This document shows, piece by piece, positions 35,829 through 43,887 of a DNA stretch of 64,000 nucleotides. The translations under genes were made by a program, and so were the position numbers. Source of the DNA: Georgenia_B sunbinii (GTDB lineage Bacteria; Actinomycetota; Actinomycetes; Actinomycetales; Actinomycetaceae); the NCBI RefSeq assembly GCF_036421855.1, contig NZ_JAZGOK010000007.1; one strand, 5' to 3'. Under the pieces are notes generated by a model. It had not been told where the DNA came from. It was given only the letters and a program-made list of their open reading frames with translations, and did not search any database. Within the stretch, counting starts at the first letter, position 1. Every line of letters starts with the position of its first letter.

Positions 35829-36500
35829 TCAGCGGGTGGTGTCGACCAGCCGGTAGCCCATGCCGCGGACCGTGACGATCCGTTCGGCGCCGATCTTTTT
35901 GCGCAGGTAGCGCACGTAGACGTCGACGACGTTCGAGCCGGGGTCGAAGTCGTAGCCCCACACCCGGTCGAGCAGCTGTTCGCGGCTGAGGACCTGCCCG
36001 GGGTGGGCCAGGAAGGTCTCCGCCAGCCCGAACTCCCGGGACGAGAGCTCGACCTCGACGCCGGCGACGGTGGCGTGGCGGGTGCGCAGGTCGAGGCTGA
36101 GGTCGCCGTGCGAGAGCACCGTGGTGGCGGTGCCGCTGCTCTCCACGCGCAGCCGCAGCCGGATGCGGGCGAGCAGCTCCTCGAAGCGGAACGGTTTGGG
36201 CATGTAGTCGTCGGCGCCGCCCTCGAGGCCGGCGACGGTGTCGTCGACCGAGCTGCGGGCGGTGAGGATGATGACCGGCATGGTGGACCCGATCTCCCGG
36301 AGCCGGCGCAGTACCGAGAAGCCGTCGATGTCGGGCAAGCCGATGTCGAGCACGAGCAGCTGGAAGTCGCCGCCCTGGGCGAGGACCAGTGCCTCGCGCC
36401 CGGTGGTCACCGCGGTGGACGCGTAGCCGGCGGCTCGCAGCCCCTTGGTGATGAACGAGGAGATGCCGATCTCGTCCTCGGCGATAAGAATCTGCGACAT
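35829..36500 (-). CDS. OmpR-family response regulator
   Basis: 223 residues. Receiver domain with phospho-acceptor Asp52 (VLDIGLPDIDG), acidic pair Glu8-Asp9-Glu10 and the KPF motif near residue 102 (MPKPFRFEELL). C-terminal winged-helix domain with DPGSNVVDVYVRYLRKKIG recognition helix and the terminal GMGYRL hairpin. Translated directly after the kinase gene (2-bp gap). Likely target sites are the TCTCAT-like repeats before both Ser/Pro protein genes and before the kinase gene, by analogy with OmpR proteins that bind tandem half-sites one turn apart. Confidence 0.93.
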   Translation of the reverse strand: MSQILIAEDEIGISSFITKGLRAAGYASTAVTTGREALVLAQGGDFQLLVLDIGLPDIDGFSVLRRLREIGSTMPVIILTARSSVDDTVAGLEGGADDYMPKPFRFEELLARIRLRLRVESSGTATTVLSHGDLSLDLRTRHATVAGVEVELSSREFGLAETFLAHPGQVLSREQLLDRVWGYDFDPGSNVVDVYVRYLRKKIGAERIVTVRGMGYRLVDTTR

Positions 36501-36502
36501 GC

Positions 36503-38068
36503 CTAGGGGGCTCCCTCGTCGGTTCGGTGGGCGCCACGGGCGGCGCCGGTGTGCGGGGCGGAGCCGGCGTCGACGGCAGGCGTGGTCCCGGCGATCTCGA
36601 GGTTATCGTCGTCGACGACGATCTCGTCGTCGGGGGACTCGTCCAGCTCGGCGTCGCTGGCCGGCAGCCACAGCGTGAACCGCGCGCCGAGCCCCGGCGC
36701 GGAGTCGACCCGGACCTGCCCGCCGTGGCTCTCGGTGATGGCGGCCACGATGGACAGCCCGAGGCCGGAGCCCTCGATCTGCGACCCGGACGCCGTGGTG
36801 CCGCGGGTGAACCGCTCGAAGATGGTTGCCTGCTCGTCGACCGGGATCCCGGTGCCCTCGTCACGGACCCACAGGGCGAGCGTGCCGTCCTCGATCCGGG
36901 AGCCGATGGTGACGGTTGAGCCGGCCGGGGAGAACTTCACTGCGTTGGCGGCGAGCTGGAGCATCGCCTGGGTGATGCGCTGCGGGTCGAGGTTCGCGGT
37001 GGCCTCCACCCGCTCGTTGATCCGCCAGCGCCGCGGCCCGAGCCGGCGGGCCTGGTCGAGCACGTTGTCGAGGAGGGTCCCCACCTCGGTGCGCACCGGC
37101 TGCACGAAGCCGGGGGCATCGGCCTTGGCGAGCATGACGAGGTCGTCGGCGAGCCGGTGCATCCGGTCCAGCTCGCTCAGCGTCAGCTCCCGGGTGGCGG
37201 CCGCGTCCTGCGGGTCGCTGGGGTCCATCAGCTCGAGGTGGCCGCGGACGATGGTGATGGGGGTGCGCAGCTCGTGGCCGGCGTCGTCCAGCAGCCGGCG
37301 CTGGGAGCTGAAGGAGATCTCCAGCCGGGTGAGCATGTCGTTGAAGGTGCGCGCGAGGTCGGAGATGTCGTCGTCGCCGTCGGCCGGGATCCGGCGCGAC
37401 AGGTCCGAGTCGGTGATCTGCTCGGCGGTCTCCCGCAGCGCGCGCAGCGGCCGCAGCAACCGGCCGGCGATCACCCACCCGACGACGGCCAGCACCAGCA
37501 GCGCACCGCCGGCGACGATGCCGTAGGTGACGAAGGTGCTGGTCAGCGCGCCCTGCTCCAGGCCGCGGTCGTGAGCAACGACGAGCGCGCCCGGGGGCGT
37601 GTCGCCCACCTGCACGGGGATGGCGGCGTACCGGTACTCCGCCACCGGCGTGGTGACCGACTTGAGCCAGCTCCGGTCCTGTTGCCAGGTACCGGCTACC
37701 TCGGCGACGAACTCAGGGTCGTCGGCGAGCGGCAGGCCGATATCCGCCGTCTCGAAGCGCAGGTGATCGCCGACGAAGGCGATCATGCCCTCGGTGGTGC
37801 CAGGGGCCTTGCGGCTCATCATCGTGTGGAGCAGCCGGTCGGCATCGACGAACGGCTCGCCAGTCTCGGGGTCGATACCGGTCGTCGCGAGCGTGTTGAG
37901 CTCGGCGATGGTCTGCCGCAGCTCGACGTCGATCGAGTTGTCCACCCGTTCCCGCTGGAAGTACCAGGCGGTGCCGCCGGAGGCGATCAGCGCCAGCGCC
38001 GTCATGACGAGCACGGCCGCGAGGATGCGGTCGCGGACCGTCAGTCGAAAGCGTCGCCGTGTACTCAC
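36503..38068 (-). CDS. Membrane sensor histidine kinase
   Basis: 521 residues. TM1 about 14-36, extracytoplasmic sensor of about 140 residues, TM2 about 180-202, HAMP (about 203-255), HisKA with phospho-His265 (DDAGHELRTP), then HATPase with the N, G1 and G2 boxes (AANAVKFSP, WVRDEGTGIP, GSGLGLSIV). The C-terminal 50 residues are acidic and variable. GTG start. The kinase gene precedes the regulator gene, with a GATACT -10 box about 9 nt before the GTG and half-sites just upstream, which suggests autoregulation. Signal unknown. Confidence 0.93.
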   Translation of the reverse strand: MSTRRRFRLTVRDRILAAVLVMTALALIASGGTAWYFQRERVDNSIDVELRQTIAELNTLATTGIDPETGEPFVDADRLLHTMMSRKAPGTTEGMIAFVGDHLRFETADIGLPLADDPEFVAEVAGTWQQDRSWLKSVTTPVAEYRYAAIPVQVGDTPPGALVVAHDRGLEQGALTSTFVTYGIVAGGALLVLAVVGWVIAGRLLRPLRALRETAEQITDSDLSRRIPADGDDDISDLARTFNDMLTRLEISFSSQRRLLDDAGHELRTPITIVRGHLELMDPSDPQDAAATRELTLSELDRMHRLADDLVMLAKADAPGFVQPVRTEVGTLLDNVLDQARRLGPRRWRINERVEATANLDPQRITQAMLQLAANAVKFSPAGSTVTIGSRIEDGTLALWVRDEGTGIPVDEQATIFERFTRGTTASGSQIEGSGLGLSIVAAITESHGGQVRVDSAPGLGARFTLWLPASDAELDESPDDEIVVDDDNLEIAGTTPAVDAGSAPHTGAARGAHRTDEGAP

Positions 38069-38088
38069 GCCAACCAGTATCGACGCCG

Positions 38089-38110
38089 ATCATGACAGCA
38101 GCATGAGAAC
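38089..38110 (-). promoter_or_regulatory. direct-repeat operator upstream of the kinase-regulator operon
   Basis: On the minus strand TCTCATGCT and TGTCATGAT occur in direct repeat with 11-bp spacing, 16 bp before a GATACT -10 box. They resemble the TCTCATCTG half-sites before the two Ser/Pro protein genes. Confidence 0.45.
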
Positions 38111-38151
38111 GCGGACGACGACGGCGCCCGGGTGGCGCCGTCGTCGTCCGC
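38111..38151. terminator. strong terminator hairpin after the aminotransferase gene
   Basis: A perfect 18-bp stem (38111-38128 with 38134-38151, 5-nt loop) 14 bp past the aminotransferase stop. It separates this gene from the kinase promoter. Confidence 0.65.
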
Positions 38152-38165
38152 GTTTGGTCGTGACC

Positions 38166-39392
38166 TCAGCCGAGGAGGCGCTGGATCCGGCCGAGCCCCT
38201 CGACGAGGTCGTCCATGCCCAGCGCGTAGCTCAGTCGCAGGTAGCCGCTGGGGCCGAAGGCCTCACCGGGCACCACCGCGACCTCCGCCTCCTCGAGGAT
38301 GAGTGCCGCCAGCTCGGCCGACGTCGTCGGCGTCCGGCCGGCGAAGGTCCGGCCGAGCAGACCCTCGACGTTCGGGTAGGCGTAGAACGCCCCCCGCGGG
38401 GTCGGGACGCTGACGCCGTCGATCTCCCGCAGCATCGCGACCATGGTCTGCCGGCGCTCGTCGAAGGCGGCGCGCATGGTGTCCACCGCGGAGAGGTCAC
38501 CGGCGACCGCGGCGAGCGCCGCCCGCTGGGAGACGTTCGCGACGTTCGAGGTCAGGTGGGACTGCAGGTTGGTGGCGGCCTTGATGACGTCGGCGGGGCC
38601 GATCATCCAGCCGACCCGCCAGCCGGTCATCGCATAGGTCTTGGCCACGCCGTTGAGCACGATCGAGGTGTCGACGAGCTCGGGCACGACGCGCTGGATC
38701 GGGGTGAACACGGCGTCGTCGTAGACGAGGTGCTCGTAGATCTCGTCGGTGATGACCCAGATGCCGTGCTCCAGCGCCCAACGGCCGATCGCCTCGGTCT
38801 GCTCGGCGGAGTAGACGGCGCCGGTGGGGTTGGACGGCGAGCAGAACAGCAGCACCTTGGTCCGCGGCGTGCGGGCCGCCTCGAGCTGCTCGACCGTCAC
38901 GAGGTAGTCCTGGTCGCTGCCGGCGAACACCTCGACGGCGGAGCCGCCGGCCAGCGCGATGGCCTCGGGGTAGGTGGTCCAGTACGGGGCGGGCAGCAGC
39001 ACCTCGTCGCCGGGGTCGATGATCGCCGCGAACGCCTGGTAGACGGCCTGCTTGCCGCCGTTGGTCACGAGCACCGCGTTCGGGTCGACGGCGTAGCCGG
39101 AGTCACGCAGCGTCTTGGCAGCGATGGCCTCGCGCAGCACCGGCAGCCCCTTGGCGGGGGAGTAGCGGTGGTTGACGGGGTCGGCGGCCGCGGCGATGGC
39201 GGCGTCGACGATGTATCCCGGCGTCGGGAAGTCGGGCTCGCCGGCGCCGAAGCCGATGACCGGGCGGCCGGCAGCCTTGAGGGCCTTGGCCTTCGCGTCC
39301 ACCGCCAGCGTCGCCGACTCGGAGATCGCAGCCAGCCGGGCAGAGACCCGGGTCGCGGAGGGATTGGGGCGGGGAGTCGTTGATTCGCTCAC
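38166..39392 (-). CDS. Aspartate aminotransferase (class I, fold type I PLP enzyme)
   Basis: Transamination between aspartate and 2-oxoglutarate is the likely reaction. 408 residues; substrate-side text FGAGEPDFPTP, NPTGAVYS, Asp216 in ITDEIYEHL, and the PLP-binding Lys251 in NGVAKTYAMTGWRVG. The GTG at 39392 is used because conserved sequence begins about 15 residues later; the reading frame stays open upstream but into the tRNA-Trp promoter region. This position next to tRNA-Trp and secE is common in actinobacteria. Confidence 0.9.
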   Translation of the reverse strand: MSESTTPRPNPSATRVSARLAAISESATLAVDAKAKALKAAGRPVIGFGAGEPDFPTPGYIVDAAIAAAADPVNHRYSPAKGLPVLREAIAAKTLRDSGYAVDPNAVLVTNGGKQAVYQAFAAIIDPGDEVLLPAPYWTTYPEAIALAGGSAVEVFAGSDQDYLVTVEQLEAARTPRTKVLLFCSPSNPTGAVYSAEQTEAIGRWALEHGIWVITDEIYEHLVYDDAVFTPIQRVVPELVDTSIVLNGVAKTYAMTGWRVGWMIGPADVIKAATNLQSHLTSNVANVSQRAALAAVAGDLSAVDTMRAAFDERRQTMVAMLREIDGVSVPTPRGAFYAYPNVEGLLGRTFAGRTPTTSAELAALILEEAEVAVVPGEAFGPSGYLRLSYALGMDDLVEGLGRIQRLLG

Positions 39393-39510
39393 AGGGCCTA
39401 TGGTGTCACGGTGCACCGTGGCCGAACAGCGACGGTGCACCCGTGTGGACCGCCACAGGCCGCCGAGTTCGACCCAGCGCGCGCTGAGGCGTACACTCGA
39501 CGACTGGTGG

Positions 39511-39539
39511 TTGACATCCGCCAGGCTCGACCGTGCTCT
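39511..39539 (+). promoter_or_regulatory. promoter of tRNA-Trp/secE
   Basis: TTGACA (39511-39516), 17-bp spacer, TGCTCT (39534-39539). Expected start near 39546, about 44 nt before the mature tRNA. Confidence 0.45.
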
Positions 39540-39589
39540 CCCGCTCATCCAGGGGTGGCGCACGTGGGCCAGGCGGGCAAGATCCCCGA

Positions 39590-39662
39590 AGGGCAGTGGC
39601 GCAATTGGTAGCGCACCGGTCTCCAAAACCGGCGGTTGTGGGTTCGAGTCCCTCCTGCCCTG
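39590..39662 (+). tRNA. tRNA-Trp (CCA)
   Basis: Acceptor AGGGCAG/CTGCCCT, D-arm GCGCAATTGGTAGCGC, anticodon loop CTCCAAA with CCA, T-loop TTCGAGT. The T-stem GTGGG/CCCTC has one T-T mismatch (39639/39653). Discriminator G. Followed by secE. Confidence 0.94.
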
Positions 39663-39719
39663 CAGAACGGCGTCGAATCTCGACGCCCGTGATCACCCGA
39701 GAGCAGTGAGGAAAACCTA

Positions 39720-39992
39720 GTGAGCGAGTCCGCGAGCGCGACATCGGGCAGCCCCGAGCGCGCAGGCCGGTCGGCCAAGTCCGGCGGGACCAAGAAGCGT
39801 GGCCTCTTCGCGAGGATCGTGCTGTTCGTCAAGCAGGTGATCGGCGAGCTGAAGAAGGTCGTTCGCCCGACCCGCTCCGAGCTGTTCACGTTCTTTGTCG
39901 TGGTCATTGTGTTCGTGCTCGCGATCATGGCCTATGTCGGGGTCATCGACCTCGGCATCAAGGCGCTCGTGGACCTCGTCTTCGGCGCCTGA
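39720..39992 (+). CDS. secE: Preprotein translocase subunit SecE
   Basis: Clamp subunit of the SecYEG channel. 90 residues with a hydrophilic Ser/Gly/Lys-rich N-terminus, the amphipathic FVKQVIGELKKVVRPTRSEL and one transmembrane helix (about 58-80), the short one-helix form of actinobacteria. GTG start with GAGGAAAAC upstream. nusG follows after 50 bp. Confidence 0.95.
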   Translation: MSESASATSGSPERAGRSAKSGGTKKRGLFARIVLFVKQVIGELKKVVRPTRSELFTFFVVVIVFVLAIMAYVGVIDLGIKALVDLVFGA

Positions 39993-40042
39993 GCCCTCGC
40001 ACGCACTGAACACTGAATTACGACCCAGAAAGTTGGTGACCC

Positions 40043-40795
40043 GTGGCTGAGGAGACTGACCAGCCCACGGTCTCGGAAGAGGCCATCGAGCAGACCGATG
40101 AGACGCAGGCGGCCGAGCAGGCCGCCGCCGAGGCTGCCGAGGTCGAGCAGACCGACGAGGTCGAGGTCGAGGAGACCGTCGAGGAGCCCGTCGACCCGGA
40201 GGAGGAGTTCCGGCGCGAGCTGCGGGTCCTGCCGGGCGAGTGGTACGTCATCCACTCCTACGCGGGCTACGAGAAGCGTGTGAAGGCCAACCTGGAGAAC
40301 CGCATCCAGAGCCTGAACATGGAGGACTACATCTACGGCGTCGAGGTCCCGATGGAGGACGTCGTCGAGATCAAGAACGCTCAGCGCAAGGTCGTCAACC
40401 GGGTCCGTATCCCGGGCTACGTGCTCGTGCGGATGGACCTGACCGACGAGTCGTGGGGCGCCGTGCGCCACACCCCCGGGGTCACCGGGTTCGTCGGCCA
40501 CACCCACTCCCCGGTGCCGCTGACGGAGGACGAGGTCTTCTCGATGCTCGCGCCGACGCTCGCCGTCAAGGAGACTCCCGGGTCCGAGAGCCGCGGTGGC
40601 GCCGCACCGGCCACGCCGATCGAGGTCGAGTTCACCGTGGGCGAGTCGGTCACCGTCACCGACGGCCCGTTCGAGACGCTGCCGGCGACCATCTCCGAGA
40701 TCACCCCCGAGTCGCAGAAGCTCCAGGTGCTCGTGTCGATCTTCGGCCGGGAGACCCCGGTCGAGCTGTCGTTCTCGCAGGTCGCCAAGATCTGA
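40043..40795 (+). CDS. nusG: Transcription termination/antitermination protein NusG
   Basis: Binds RNA polymerase and links it to Rho or the ribosome. 250 residues: an acidic Glu/Ala-rich N-terminal extension of about 65 residues, the NGN domain from WYVIHSYAGYEKRVKANL, and the KOW domain (VGESVTVTDGPFETLPATI). The acidic extension is typical of actinobacteria. A CCGGCGCA/TGCGCCGG hairpin (40807-40831) lies between nusG and rplK. Confidence 0.96.
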   Translation: MAEETDQPTVSEEAIEQTDETQAAEQAAAEAAEVEQTDEVEVEETVEEPVDPEEEFRRELRVLPGEWYVIHSYAGYEKRVKANLENRIQSLNMEDYIYGVEVPMEDVVEIKNAQRKVVNRVRIPGYVLVRMDLTDESWGAVRHTPGVTGFVGHTHSPVPLTEDEVFSMLAPTLAVKETPGSESRGGAAPATPIEVEFTVGESVTVTDGPFETLPATISEITPESQKLQVLVSIFGRETPVELSFSQVAKI

Positions 40796-40884
40796 GGAAC
40801 GCACCACCGGCGCACGCCATCGCTGCGCCGGCCCGTTAGTCGGGTGCCGGCGGTCACCGGTGCCCAGGAACCGAAGGACCCGAT

Positions 40885-41316
40885 ATGCCCCCCAAGAAGA
40901 AGGTCGCAGGCCTGATCAAGCTCCAGATCCAGGCCGGTGCCGCGACCCCCGCGCCGCCGATCGGCCCCGCGCTCGGTCAGCACGGCGTCAACATCATGGA
41001 GTTCTGCAAGGCGTACAACGCCGCGACCGAGTCGCAGCGCGGCAACGTCGTGCCGGTGGAGATCACGGTCTACGAGGACCGCTCCTTCACCTTCATCACC
41101 AAGACCCCGCCCGCCGCTGAGCTGATCAAGAAGGCCGCCGGCGTCGCCAAGGGGTCCGGCACCCCGCACACCGACAAGGTCGCGTCGCTCACCGGGGCTC
41201 AGGTCCGCGAGATCGCCGAGTCCAAGATGGTCGACCTCAACGCCAACGATGTCGACGCCGCGGCGAAGATCATCGCCGGCACCGCCCGCTCGATGGGCAT
41301 CACGGTCTCTGACTGA
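40885..41316 (+). CDS. rplK: 50S ribosomal protein L11
   Basis: 143 residues, full length; forms the GTPase-associated centre with 23S rRNA. Conserved IQAGAATPAPPIGPALGQHG and the C-terminal RNA-binding domain. GAAGGA upstream of the ATG. Followed after 104 bp by rplA, with a GGGTCC/GGACCC hairpin (41370-41385) in the gap. Confidence 0.97.
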   Translation: MPPKKKVAGLIKLQIQAGAATPAPPIGPALGQHGVNIMEFCKAYNAATESQRGNVVPVEITVYEDRSFTFITKTPPAAELIKKAAGVAKGSGTPHTDKVASLTGAQVREIAESKMVDLNANDVDAAAKIIAGTARSMGITVSD

Positions 41317-41420
41317 CCCCGGGCGCCACCCGGCGTCCACCCGTTCCCGGCACCCAGGTGCCAGTGGCAGGGTCCGCGCGGACCCGCAGACCACAACTGC
41401 TCTACTCGAGGAGAAGCAGC

Positions 41421-42131
41421 ATGACCACGCGTAGCAAGAACTACAACAAGGCCGACGAGCAGATCGACCGCTCGGAGGTTTACGCCCCGCTCGCCGCGGT
41501 GCAGCTGGCCAAGTCCGGCGCGTCGACCAAGTTCGACTCGACCGTCGAGGTCGCGTTCCGGCTCGGCGTCGACCCCCGCAAGGCCGACCAGATGGTGCGC
41601 GGCACCGTCAGCCTGCCGCACGGCACCGGCAAGACCGCCCGTGTGCTCGTCTTCGCCACTGGTGACCGGGCCGCCCAGGCCGAGGCCGCTGGCGCCGACG
41701 AGGTCGGTGGCGACGAGCTCATCGAGAAGGTCGCCGCGGGCTACACCGACTTCGATGCCGCTGTCGCCACGCCGGACCTCATGGGCAAGGTCGGCCGCCT
41801 CGGCCGCGTGCTCGGTCCCCGTGGCCTCATGCCGAACCCGAAGACCGGCACCGTGACCATGGATGTCGCGAAGGCCGTCTCGGAGATCAAGGGCGGGCGG
41901 ATCGAGTTTCGCGTCGACAAGAACTCCAACCTGCACTTCATCATCGGCAAGGTCTCGTTCACCGACGAACAGCTGGTCGAGAACTACGCCGCCGCGCTGG
42001 ACGAGGTGCTGCGGCTCAAGCCGGCCTCTTCCAAGGGGCGCTACATCTCCAAGGCCACCATGGCCACGACGATGGGCCCGGGCGTCCCGCTGGACGCCTC
42101 GTTGACCCGGAACTTCCTCGGCGAGAGCTGA
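41421..42131 (+). CDS. rplA: 50S ribosomal protein L1
   Basis: 236 residues; L1-stalk protein and, in other bacteria, repressor of its own rplK-rplA mRNA. Signature LGPRGLMPNPKTGTVT and KGGRIEFRVDK. ATG at 41421 with GAGGAG 9 nt upstream, preferred to an in-frame ATG 63 bp earlier. A 14-bp-stem hairpin (42162-42194) follows. Confidence 0.97.
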   Translation: MTTRSKNYNKADEQIDRSEVYAPLAAVQLAKSGASTKFDSTVEVAFRLGVDPRKADQMVRGTVSLPHGTGKTARVLVFATGDRAAQAEAAGADEVGGDELIEKVAAGYTDFDAAVATPDLMGKVGRLGRVLGPRGLMPNPKTGTVTMDVAKAVSEIKGGRIEFRVDKNSNLHFIIGKVSFTDEQLVENYAAALDEVLRLKPASSKGRYISKATMATTMGPGVPLDASLTRNFLGES

Positions 42132-42161
42132 GCCCCGCGGCCCAGCCGCAACCCACGTCCT

Positions 42162-42194
42162 GATCGCCCCCGGCCACCACGGCCGGGGGCGATC
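42162..42194 (+). terminator. terminator hairpin after rplA
   Basis: A perfect 14-bp stem (42162-42175 with 42181-42194, 5-nt loop) without T-run, 30 bp past rplA and before the rplJ promoter. Confidence 0.6.
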
Positions 42195-42250
42195 GGCATC
42201 TCCCGGCGGAGTGAGCCTCGGCACAGAGCGGCCGGAGCGGCCCTGCGGGT

Positions 42251-42280
42251 TTGGTGCTGGGCCACCTCACCCGCTATCCT
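42251..42280 (+). promoter_or_regulatory. promoter of the rplJ-rplL operon
   Basis: TTGGTG (42251-42256), 18-bp spacer, TATCCT (42275-42280); predicted start near 42287, giving a leader of about 175 nt. Confidence 0.55.
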
Positions 42281-42286
42281 GGCTGC

Positions 42287-42462
42287 TGCCCAAGACCGCA
42301 GGTCGCCCGTCGCCATGACGGGGCCAAGTCCGCGAACAGCGGAGCCAGCGCAGGTGAGTGACGAGTTCTCGATCTGATCGTGAGCCCCGTGCTTCCTGCG
42401 CGGGGCTCTTTTTGTTGCTCACGGCGGAGGAATCGACCGGCGGCACGATCGGAAGGAGGGCC
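42287..42462 (+). ncRNA. ribosomal protein L10-type mRNA leader with attenuator
   Basis: The rplJ leader folds an upstream region containing AGACCGCAGGTC (from 42294), the kind of element bound by the L10(L12)n complex. It ends in an intrinsic terminator GAGCCCCG/CGGGGCTC (42382-42408) followed by five T (42409-42413). CGTGAGC at 42379-42385 can instead pair with GCTCACG at 42417-42423, a competing fold. Feedback control by L10 is established for this family; the alternative fold is inference. Confidence 0.65.
42382..42413 (+). terminator. intrinsic terminator/attenuator in the rplJ leader
   Basis: 8-bp GC-rich stem plus TTTTT, the only hairpin with a clear T-tract among those listed here, located 50 bp before the rplJ ATG inside the leader. 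Confidence 0.75.
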
Positions 42463-42981
42463 ATGGCGAGGCCTGACAAGGTGGCAACGGTCGCCGAGCT
42501 CACGAAGCAGCTTCGTGAGTCGAGCGCCGTCATGCTCACCGAGTACCGCGGGCTCAGCGTCGGTCAGCTCAAGGAGCTGCGACGCTCGCTCGCTGCGAAC
42601 GCCAGCTATGCCGTGGTGAAGAACACGCTGACCACCATCGCGGCCAGGGAGGCGGGCCTCGACATCGAGGATCAGCTCTCCGGCCCGACGGCGATCGCCT
42701 TCGTGACGGGTGAACCGTCCGAGGCGGCCAAGGGTCTTCGCGACTTCGCCAAGGCCAACCCGCAGCTCATCATCAAGGGCGGTGTCCTCGAGGGGGCCAC
42801 GCTCTCGGCCTCGGACGTCGGCAAGCTCGCCGACATCGAGAGCCGCGAGGTGCTGCTGGGCAAGGCTGCTGGCGCGTTCAAGGCAGCGCTGTTCCAGGCT
42901 GCGTACATGTTCACCGCGCCGGCCACCCAGGCTGCGCGCACCATCGAGGCCCTGCGCGAGAAGCAGGCCGCCGACGCCTGA
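42463..42981 (+). CDS. rplJ: 50S ribosomal protein L10
   Basis: 172 residues; base of the L7/L12 stalk. Conserved MLTEYRGLSVGQLKELR and VVKNTL; C-terminal helix binds L12 dimers. AGGAGGG 4 nt before the ATG sets the start. Expression likely controlled by the leader and attenuator upstream. Confidence 0.97.
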   Translation: MARPDKVATVAELTKQLRESSAVMLTEYRGLSVGQLKELRRSLAANASYAVVKNTLTTIAAREAGLDIEDQLSGPTAIAFVTGEPSEAAKGLRDFAKANPQLIIKGGVLEGATLSASDVGKLADIESREVLLGKAAGAFKAALFQAAYMFTAPATQAARTIEALREKQAADA

Positions 42982-43058
42982 GGCGCCGGAACGGATCCCC
43001 ACCCCCTGCTCTCTGCGTAGGTAACGCAGGGCAGACCAACGTAGGAAGGAACGCCACC

Positions 43059-43445
43059 ATGGCGAAGCTCACCACCGCCGAGCTGATCGAGGCTTTCAAG
43101 GAGCTCACCCTCATCGAGCTCTCCGAGTTCGTGAAGGAGTTCGAGGAGACCTTCGAGGTCACCGCCGCCGCTCCGGTCGCCGCTGCTGCACCGGCTGCTG
43201 CCGGTGGCGGCGCCGCTGAGGCCGAGGAGGAGAAGTCGGAGTTCGACGTCGTCCTCGCGGCCATCGGTGACAAGAAGATCCAGGTCATCAAGGAGGTCCG
43301 TGCGCTCACCAGCCTGGGCCTCAAGGAGGCCAAGGACCTCGTTGACTCGGCCCCCAAGGCCGTGCTCGAGGGTGTCGACAAGGACGCGGCCGACAAGGCC
43401 AAGGAGGCCCTCGAGGGCGCCGGCGCCACCGTCGAGATCAAGTAG
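43059..43445 (+). CDS. rplL: 50S ribosomal protein L7/L12
   Basis: 128 residues; N-terminal dimerisation domain, Ala-rich hinge (about 36-52, AAPVAAAAPAAAGGG) and C-terminal domain with DKKIQVIKEVRALTSLGLKEAKDLV. AGGAAGGA upstream. A 16-bp perfect hairpin follows 37 bp later. Confidence 0.97.
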   Translation: MAKLTTAELIEAFKELTLIELSEFVKEFEETFEVTAAAPVAAAAPAAAGGGAAEAEEEKSEFDVVLAAIGDKKIQVIKEVRALTSLGLKEAKDLVDSAPKAVLEGVDKDAADKAKEALEGAGATVEIK

Positions 43446-43482
43446 TACCGCCCACTGCGGCAACGGCGGCACTGCCCGCTCA

Positions 43483-43518
43483 CTCGGCCCGGACGCTCCT
43501 CGGAGCGTCCGGGCCGAG
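43483..43518 (+). terminator. 16-bp-stem hairpin between rplL and rpoB
   Basis: CTCGGCCCGGACGCTC (43483-43498) and its exact complement (43503-43518) with a CTCG loop. No T-tract follows, so it may be a terminator, a partial attenuator or a processing site. Confidence 0.6.
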
Positions 43519-43887
43519 CTGCGTCCGGGCGCGTCGCCGGTGCGGCCGCGCCGGCGCCACGTGCGCGAGATCCGCGCCACACCACCGGATCGGGCCCTCG
43601 TGGCGGCTGCGCCGGTGAAGCACGCCGAAGACGTTGGTGGCGCCTGCTTCCACCGCCCGCCGTCTATGACGTATGGTGGGCCGCGAGCCGCCCGCCACAG
43701 CGCGTGCGGTGGTTGCCCACGCGACGGTGCGTTGGACTTGTCCCAGGCGCCTGTGTATGCTCATTCTTTGCGCTGACTCCTGCCTGCCCGACGCCAGATC
43801 ACCCGCCTGCCTGCGTGGGTGCCCCACCGGCGTCGCGTCTCGTACCGGAAGCGCAGTGTGCAACCCATTCGCAGGGAAGGACCCCCT
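43519..43887 (+). other. non-coding rpoB upstream region
   Basis: No gene seen. It holds a promoter-like pair at 43732-43761 and, from about 43768, a likely rpoB leader of about 120 nt. A TATGGT box near 43673 may mark a second, weaker start. Confidence 0.5.
43732..43761 (+). promoter_or_regulatory. promoter of rpoB-rpoC
   Basis: TTGGAC (43732-43737), 18-bp spacer, TATGCT (43756-43761), about 126 nt before the rpoB start. Confidence 0.6.

Noticed and set aside
38166..39626. Longer aminotransferase starting at 39626
   Set aside because: The extra 78 codons run antisense through the tRNA-Trp gene and its promoter; the GTG at 39392 is next to the conserved core.
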